Made by a program: the position numbers and the translations under genes. From Rhea pennata (Eukaryota > Chordata > Aves > Rheiformes > Rheidae), in contig NC_084672.1 in the NCBI RefSeq assembly GCF_028389875.1, positions 10,652,458-10,716,457 on the forward strand: a stretch of DNA of 64,000 nucleotides, written 5' to 3'. Numbering within the stretch: the first letter of the stretch is position 1; each line of letters starts with the position of its first letter. Below, piece after piece: positions 57,292 through 64,000 of this stretch. The notes beneath the pieces were generated by a model. The model saw only the letters and a program-made list of their open reading frames with translations. It was not told the origin of the DNA and made no database searches.

Positions 57292-58298
57292 CTAAAACTT
57301 CTGCAGTTGCCATAATTTCACACGTGTACATTGCTGCCATAAGCCTCTGCGGTTTTGCCTGCAAAGCATAACGACAAGCTTCTTTCATGGTGGCAATCAG
57401 TTGTCCAGAGAAGGGACCATAACAGTCTGCAAGTAAAACTTCTGCCTTGTGCTTAGTAGTTTTTTCAGGTGATCTTAGAACACTTTGATTGCCATCTTGG
57501 TGTTTATCTTCACTGCAAACTTCAGCCATATAAGTACTTCTTAGAGAAGCAGTATCTTCATTTTGTTCTTGTTCTAGGGCATCACATTGTCCTGAATCCT
57601 GACTACTCGCTGACAGTACCTCTCCAACTTTACTCATTTCCCATTTTTCCACTGTAAAACAAACACCCATCAGAGGTTCTTCACACATCGGACCAGAAAG
57701 CGTAGCCAGCTGAAATCCACTTACTATGCTGTTGTCAAAATCTCTGTATTTACTTACTTCTTTCACAGTATTCTCAAGGCACTGCCACACAGACTTTTTA
57801 TAACCTTCAAATTTGTATAATAAAATATTGGGTCCACACTTCCGTGGTCCAAATGACCAGATCTGATCAACAGCATTTCTCCACTTTCTTCCCTGAAGAC
57901 TTTGCTCTAACTTTTGTTTAAATTCTCTGATCCTATCAATAGTCTTCTGATTTATCTCATGGGTTTTTTTATCTTCATTCAGAGATGTATTGAGTTGTTC
58001 CATAGTTCGAATTAAATCACTGTTTTCTTCAAGAAGTCGAGTAACCTCCTCAGGAAGTGGCATTGCTCTTATACTGAGAGTAGCATGTTTATTTGGAGTA
58101 GATATTGTAACGAGCCCATCTGAATCAACCTCAACTCCTTCAGGAATTTTATTTTGATCCTCTTTTGTTTGATGTATGACTGCAACTTTCTGTTGTTTTC
58201 CTATTTCTTCATTCACCATATCAACTTTGGGAGGTCTTGTTATTGTCTCTCGGAATGGAATAATAGGTGCTGATACACTAATCTCTATCTTTGCAAAC
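57292..58298 (-). CDS. EFL1: EFL1, large internal exon: domain IV and start of domain V of the ribosome-maturation GTPase
   Basis: EFL1 is an EF-G/eEF2-like cytoplasmic GTPase that, with SBDS, evicts eIF6 from pre-60S ribosomes. This exon starts after a TTTTGTAG acceptor (AG at 58300-58299), and its first base completes a split codon. It encodes 335 full residues and ends with the single G of a Gly codon before the donor GTAAGACAG. Counting from its first full codon, residues 15-18 read FRET, matching the start of eEF2 domain IV. NKHATL is near 69-74, followed by a charged, probably helical stretch to about 136. [14 protein letters not shown] is near 147, VSGFQLAT near 192, CEEPLMGV near 205, YGPFSGQLI near 293 and PQRLMAAMY near 316, each matching the corresponding eEF2 block. 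A Ser/Asp/Glu/Gln-rich insert of about 65 residues (222-288) has no eEF2 equivalent. No stop or frameshift is present. The family call is secure; exon numbering is not known from this window. Confidence 0.97.
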
Positions 58299-61200
58299 CT
58301 ACAAAATAAAGTTTTAGAATTAGTTTAAAACTGGGGGCAGTGGAGGCCTCAACATGGAACAAACATTCACGAATTAAATTTGACTGCAACGCAGACTACT
58401 AGATTATGCATTTCAAACTCACAAGTTCTTAAAAATGTAAGGTACTTCAAAAAACAGGCATGACTTCTTATATCTTCGAAAAGATTTGGAAAGAAACAGA
58501 AGGAGAAGGGAGGAAAAAAAAAGAAATATCATTACTACTGTATAAATCACTGGTTCACCCATACCTTGAATATTATATGCTGTTCTTGTTCTCTCCTCTC
58601 AATAGGGTACAACAGAACTCAAAAGATCGAGAATAAGGATGATCAAAGATACAATACAAGTAGTCTTCAGCTGCTTCAAGGATATGACAGCAATCTATAA
58701 AATGATGAGGAGCATGGGGAAGGTTGATAGCAATTAACTGATAAGCAAACCACAACAGGCTCCAAAAATTCCCTGGACTGAAAATGATCAAGGCTTGGAA
58801 AAACAGTAGCAGAGCTTTTACCTATGCTTACTTTGTTTTCACTCTTCCTCAGACATCTGCTTTAGGCCACACTAATGGAGACAAGACAGTGAGCAAGATC
58901 TGAACTAGCTGATCTTAACTAATACAGCTGTTCTTACAGTGAGATGCTCTGAAAAAATGAAGCACAGGGTAAGCTGAAGAGGTTTCTCCAAGTACGGAGC
59001 CATGGTTTTAAAACATTTGGGGTTCAAACAGAGAAATATTCTCTCTACAGCTATTACAGAAAGCTTACACATCCCTTTCCTCCCTACTTCTGGCACATCA
59101 AATTCAAATCAGACCACTGAAGAGGTACAATCTTGTGCTGTGCATGTGCATGAAACTAGCACTGCAGCACAGAAGCAGAAGACAGACTAATGAAGGAAAA
59201 ATCCCTGGTGAATTTATTTTGTGATTAGCTAGGGAAAGCCTTAGCCACTATTTTCCTTGCAAACCTAGAGTATCAGTCACAATTGTGATCTTGTTAAAAA
59301 TGTAAACATACAAAGCATTCCTCTGAAGGCAGAAGTCAATGACTGTCTACATTAAAAAAGTTGGATTGAGGAAGGGCATGACTTTTAAGCAGAATAGTTA
59401 CTCCTAACAAATGCCATATAGGGACACATTCAGATTGACAGAACTAGCCACACATGCCATCACATACGAGTAGTTAAACACAAATAGGTGTTTTTGACTA
59501 GTTACTTGCACAGACATGTCATTAGTAGCATGTTTTTCTCTGCTTTAAGACAAAATTCAATCCCTTTCCCTAACATATCTCAAGTGGCTTTAAGTTATAC
59601 AGCAGTTTTAATGAAAATTAAGTTTTTTGTTTTTGTTTTTTTAATTTACTTTGGTAAGTACAACTTCACACAAGACTAAAACATAAACACAAGAAATTAT
59701 GAGAGAAATTAAAATAAATTGAGCACTCACTACAGGAAAAAAATGAATCAGCAATTCTACACTAAAAAAACCCTACTACCTCGAGTCATTAAGCATTTTT
59801 CAATTTGTTAGAAGAGTTTACATAACAAGATTCCAAAAGATAATAGCATTTCATAATGGAAAAAAAACAACCAAACAAATCCTTAATTCTGAGGATGAAC
59901 CTTTATTTTGGACAAAGTAAAAAAGGTAATTTCAATCTTTGTGCTCTCTGTGACACTTCAAAGGCAAAGTAAAATGGAGTGTGAGACACAGTTCAGCCTG
60001 TTAAACTATTCACGTTCTGCTTTGCCAAGAGTACTAGCACCTCTAAACTCTTGGGTCAAGAGTTTAAAGATACAATCTGAAAGGCCTTTTCTTTCCCCCT
60101 TTAAACTAAATTGATGAGAAATACTCTATACAATGAAGAAAAAATACTTTAGAAATAAAAATATATAGAACAAAGCAAGTACAGCAAGCTACAATAAGAT
60201 AGAATAACAGAATATTCAACAATATCATAGTATTCCTGTAAGATATTTGTAATAGTGGTAAAATGTGATTAAGGTAACTGGTATGTTTTTAACAGCAATG
60301 CTGTTAAGCAACATTTTTATCAGATGGCATTTTCAGTTTGCATTTATTAATTTTCTTGATGCGAGTACTCTGCAGCAAAATGTTATACGTTCTTTACATG
60401 TTAAAGGATATGTTATAAGAAAAGGAAAACTAATTACTAGTCATTAAAATGCTGCAAGAGTAAAAGATTCTCATCTGAGTATATCAATGTGCTGTTTTAC
60501 TGCCCAGTTAGGAAATTCAAGACTTATGAGCTCTAGAGCTTTAAGAAACATCTCAATATTAATTCATAAAAGATCACCTGCTCTAAGTATTGTATTTTAG
60601 CTATTTGGTGTAATCACAAAAGCTGGAAATTGCCAATGGCATGAGGGTGAACCCCATTTTTTAGAATGGTGAAATGTGTGTTTATTAAGCACACACAATC
60701 ACCATCGTGTTCATCTACATTCAGGACTTAACTCATCTAATGATATGGGAATGATGAAAGCTTCCTGTCAGATCTGGAATATAGCTTGTATTTTTTACCT
60801 TATCTGAAGGGGAAAAACTAGAGACTTAGAGCAAAATCTCCTAGGGAACACCTTGGTTAGAAAGGAAATGTTCATACCACTGGTAAAAGGGTAATGCTGT
60901 GTTTTCACGGATTTGTAACAACTTTTTCTAGCTATATAATGTAGAAGTTAAAATTATATCCTACTGATCATCATCCACCTCACTGCTGCAATTATAACCC
61001 ATGGTATAGCAAGCTATATGGAAAACAATTAACACCAGACCAGTAGAGAATCGTTGGTTGTATATTATTATGGTACAAAAGTATAATGTTTCACATTGCC
61101 AGCTAAGTTATGCTTAGTTTTAAAACATCTAGGCCTATTTCTAAGGTCCAGATGTTATTTACCTTTATTTATACAATATTTCTGCTCCTGAATGTTTATA

Positions 61201-64000
61201 TAGAACTATTTTATTATATAAATAGGAAGATAATTTTTGTAGAAGGATAAATCACAGATCCTGGCAAAGGAGGAGCAATACAAGTTTCATGTTAAAAGAG
61301 TGTTTACATAGTCTATACTCAAAGCCAAAATTATTGAAAGTCATGTTAGATTGCCCATGACTTCAAGAACTACTTACATGACTTGCATGGAATTTTGTGA
61401 GGCTAATAGAAAGCGCTGAGGAACTGTTACCCTTCAGCAATACTTCCTTCCCAAACTGAAATACTTCCCTGTAATCAGTCTTAGAATAACCACCATAATA
61501 ATTAGTATTATACCTACCGCTGAAAATGAGTAACTGATTATCTACCTGCACTAAAACAACCACAACTCGTGCCACCTGAAATCACAGCTATCGTCATCCA
61601 AGCAATCATAGCTCAAAGTAAACGATCAGTTTTGATCTAAATTACTTGAGCCTTGAGAAATAACCAACTGCATTGTCTTTTGCAGTGTGAACTGTGTGGA
61701 CTTAGGAGCCCTAGAGCAACTTATTCAAAATATTTCACAAGTTGGAGTACTTTATACTTAATATATTCTCTGTTACTCTGTGATCTGTAATGTTGGTATC
61801 TATAAAGCCTTTCTATTAAAGTTTGCACTAAGCCTTCACATGAGGTACAGTTTATTGCAACCAAAAATTGCTCTCAAACAGGTTATTTTAAAAGCTATTA
61901 GTCTGAACTCCAAGAAAAGTGCACTTGAAGGAAAAAACAAGACAAAACAAAAAAAACCCTAGGATTGTGTTTGTATTTGCCGTGCATCTGAAAATGAATA
62001 AAAGCTGCCAGAAGGGTTATTACACAGGAAATGCAAGTGAAGCTCTGTTTTATTCTGGTACCTAACATTAACAAAACAGATTTTAGACTTTGGTTTGAGA
62101 ACCGCTGTTACAATAGCTTCATGACAGAAAGTGATGCTTTCAAGTCAATTGAAACATTGAAACAAATGTTGTGAGTGATGGTAGAAAATAAGGAATTATG
62201 TATTACATTTACCTGACAGAAGTTCAAAGGTCAGTGTTGTATATCTTTCTTAATTGCACATGAAGCCTATGCAAGCTCATTAAACAACAGCAAGACAACC
62301 AACCAAGCTCTCCTAAATTTTAATAAATTTTTGCTTGTATGAAAAACAAGCTGAAAAGGAAGCAAATATAATTGTGAACTTCATTTTCATGCAACTTAAA
62401 ACCTGGAAATCTAGACTTTTGCAGTTTTCCATATGCTACTTGTATTATACTAAACAAATCATCTACATTCTCTTAAATTCCTCGTTCTGAATAACAGTGC
62501 AATTTAATCCCATCATATCTGGTATTTTAATATTTTTGGAAAGAAAGTTCTAAAGAATTCTACTGTAAGACAAGGAGAATAAAATGTTGAAAATATTTTG
62601 TCACACTGCATCTTCCCAAATGGTTGAATTTATTATTCTATTCTGAAAGAGTTAATTAAGGAGAAAAAAAAAATCAAAGTCAATCATTCAGGGAAATTTA
62701 AGTAGAAACAATAATATTTAATTGTTTAAACAAACACGAATGTGTTTTCAAGATTCTGATCTTTTATTTCCATGACTTTTCTGCGTCTTTGGCAGCAAGT
62801 AGCACTTTAACATAACTCTCTGAACACACACTTGGAAAGCTAAAATCAAGTATCAGCATTTGAAAAGTCTGATTAACATCATACCAAAGACTATTCTGCT
62901 TGGTCCAAACCCTTTCAATTTAGGAGAACCCACTCAGTTTCTTGAATTTCTCCAAAAAAATTTCAATTCTTAAAAAACCAGTTGATATGATTATGATAGA
63001 TGTTAAGATTAGAATCTTTTCCACACACTTCTAATACAACTCACACATTTTGAGTAATCCTTCCTGGTATTTTCTGAGATAAACTTCTGGGGCCAGATTA
63101 AGGTTGTTATACACTGTCTCAATTCCCAACTCAAAATTTGCTATTCCAAATTATGTGCACACGTAAGCTAAATATCTGTACTAAAGAATACAAAGAGCAC
63201 TTAACTAAAGTTTTAGACCATAACTTTTCCTCTTCACGATTTCATAGTTAACTGAAATAAGTTTACTGCTGTCAGACATTACATGTAATCCATGAGGAAC
63301 ATGTGACAGAAGGATTCCATACCCTGCCTCCCGAAAGTTCAGGAAAAACAGAAAGGACAATTCTTGCCTCACAAGCCGACATGCGAGGAATGTCTGCTAA
63401 GATGTGGTATGTCTTCATAGATTATTAGGAGGAGCATGAGCTAGTTACTCCCCCTTACTCCTTTTGGGTACTGATGCCCAGAGGTAAACAAAAAACCATC
63501 AATGAACCATACATCAGGTCCAAGTGGATCAGTGGTGGGAGTCCTGCTTTTCTGTGCTCTCAAGTGTTTCTTGTTTCTATTTTCTTGCTCTACTTTCTAT
63601 TGCACAAACAAAAATGTCCGTGTGCTTTGCTATTTTGGAACATTACTCACATTTTCTTGAGATATACAAGTAAAAGAAACAAAATAGTGACTCTTCACAG
63701 TTTAGTTCTCAAAACAAAAGCCAAATGTGATGAGTCTCCGAAAAACCTCAAAACTATCTTTACAAAGGAAAAGGTTATGAATATAAATACAGAGATTGCT
63801 ACTAGCTGCTCAATGTAGTCCTATCTTTCCATCATATAGCAACTGTTTTCTGAAATATTTTTTCCAGCGTTTAACCAATGCCAATAATAAAGGCATACAT
63901 ACACCTGAAGGATATGCTATGCTAGCTGTAGCTGAAGATGGTAATAAACGGTTTTACTCTATCTGACATGTTATATGCAAGCGAGGTATATCCATAGTGT
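58299..64000 (-). other. EFL1: 3' part of an EFL1 intron (upstream exon outside the window)
   Basis: This sequence lies upstream of the large EFL1 exon in the gene's direction. It ends at the acceptor TTTTGTAG (58300-58299), preceded by a T-rich tract. No frame here resembles EFL1 domain II or III, so the previous exon must lie beyond 64000. It holds an old CR1 copy at about 58520-58937 and otherwise AT-rich sequence without a recognised gene. Confidence 0.85.
58520..58937 (+). mobile_element. old, degenerate CR1 LINE fragment (ORF2 end and 3' tail)
   Basis: On the plus strand a string resembling ancient amniote CR1 begins near CTGTATAAATCACTGGTTCA. It continues with ACCTTGAATATTATATGCTG, which translates to LEYYMLF, the counterpart of LEYCVQF. 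Then come AAGGATGATCAAAG and ATCTATAAAATGATGAGGAG. Near 58853-58937 it matches the CR1 3' end (ACATCTGCTTTAGGCCAC, then GATCTGAACTAGCTGATC, then AGCTGTTCTTA). Stops and indels break every frame, so it is a fossil. It lies antisense to EFL1. Recognition is from memory of the CR1 consensus; the boundaries are approximate by about 40 bases. Confidence 0.8.

Noticed and set aside
57469..57657. 62-codon plus-strand open frame
   Set aside because: Antisense to the EFL1 large exon, which is certain from homology and phase.
58573..58791. 72-codon minus-strand open frame
   Set aside because: It is the reverse strand of the old CR1 copy at 58520-58937 and has no independent support.
63474..63818. 114-codon plus-strand open frame with a hydrophobic stretch
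   Set aside because: Hydrophobicity comes from T-rich codons in AT-rich intron; no homology, and antisense to EFL1.

Overview
The window looks like nuclear DNA from a bird. It is AT-rich and gene-poor, and its coding sequence is split by GT-AG introns. It carries a 5'-truncated CR1 LINE of avian type, older CR1 remnants, and simple repeats typical of a vertebrate. Nothing bacterial or viral (operon, CRISPR array, origin) is visible. The assignment to birds rests mainly on the CR1 at 52616-53212 and is an inference; a crocodilian is less likely.

Only one protein-coding gene can be supported: the 3' part of EFL1 (elongation factor-like GTPase 1, also called EFTUD1), on the minus strand. Three coding exons are present: 58298-57292 (1007 bp), 52027-51843 (185 bp) and 38818-38630 (189 bp, ending in the stop). 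Their reading phases join exactly (2/1, 1/0, 0/stop) and give the last 459 residues, covering the domain IV and domain V part of the protein. The GTPase, domain II and domain III exons must lie beyond position 64000. EFL1 works with SBDS to release eIF6 from the cytoplasmic pre-60S ribosomal subunit.

Layout. Positions 1-38484 are downstream of EFL1 and hold no convincing gene. They contain a degenerate ~50-bp minisatellite (1885-2137), a ~190-bp almost pure A/T island with small hairpins (9717-9903), a consensus-fitting CTCF motif (13109-13121), an old CR1 tail (15524-15590), a perfect 32-bp tandem duplication (16404-16467), a possible unrecognised exon (24802-24943), some CpG-richer patches and several long A tracts. 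Positions 38485-58298 are the end of EFL1. The 13-kb last intron holds a (CA)n/(TG)n hairpin-prone repeat and a small GC/CpG patch. The 5.3-kb intron before it holds the avian CR1, on the same strand as EFL1. Positions 58299-64000 are the 3' part of the next intron upstream and hold a much older CR1 copy in the opposite orientation.

I found no new multi-gene system. The most useful leads are the candidate exon at 24802-24943, the CTCF motif in the long gene-free flank, the divergent acidic insert in EFL1, and the two CR1 insertions of different age in neighbouring EFL1 introns.
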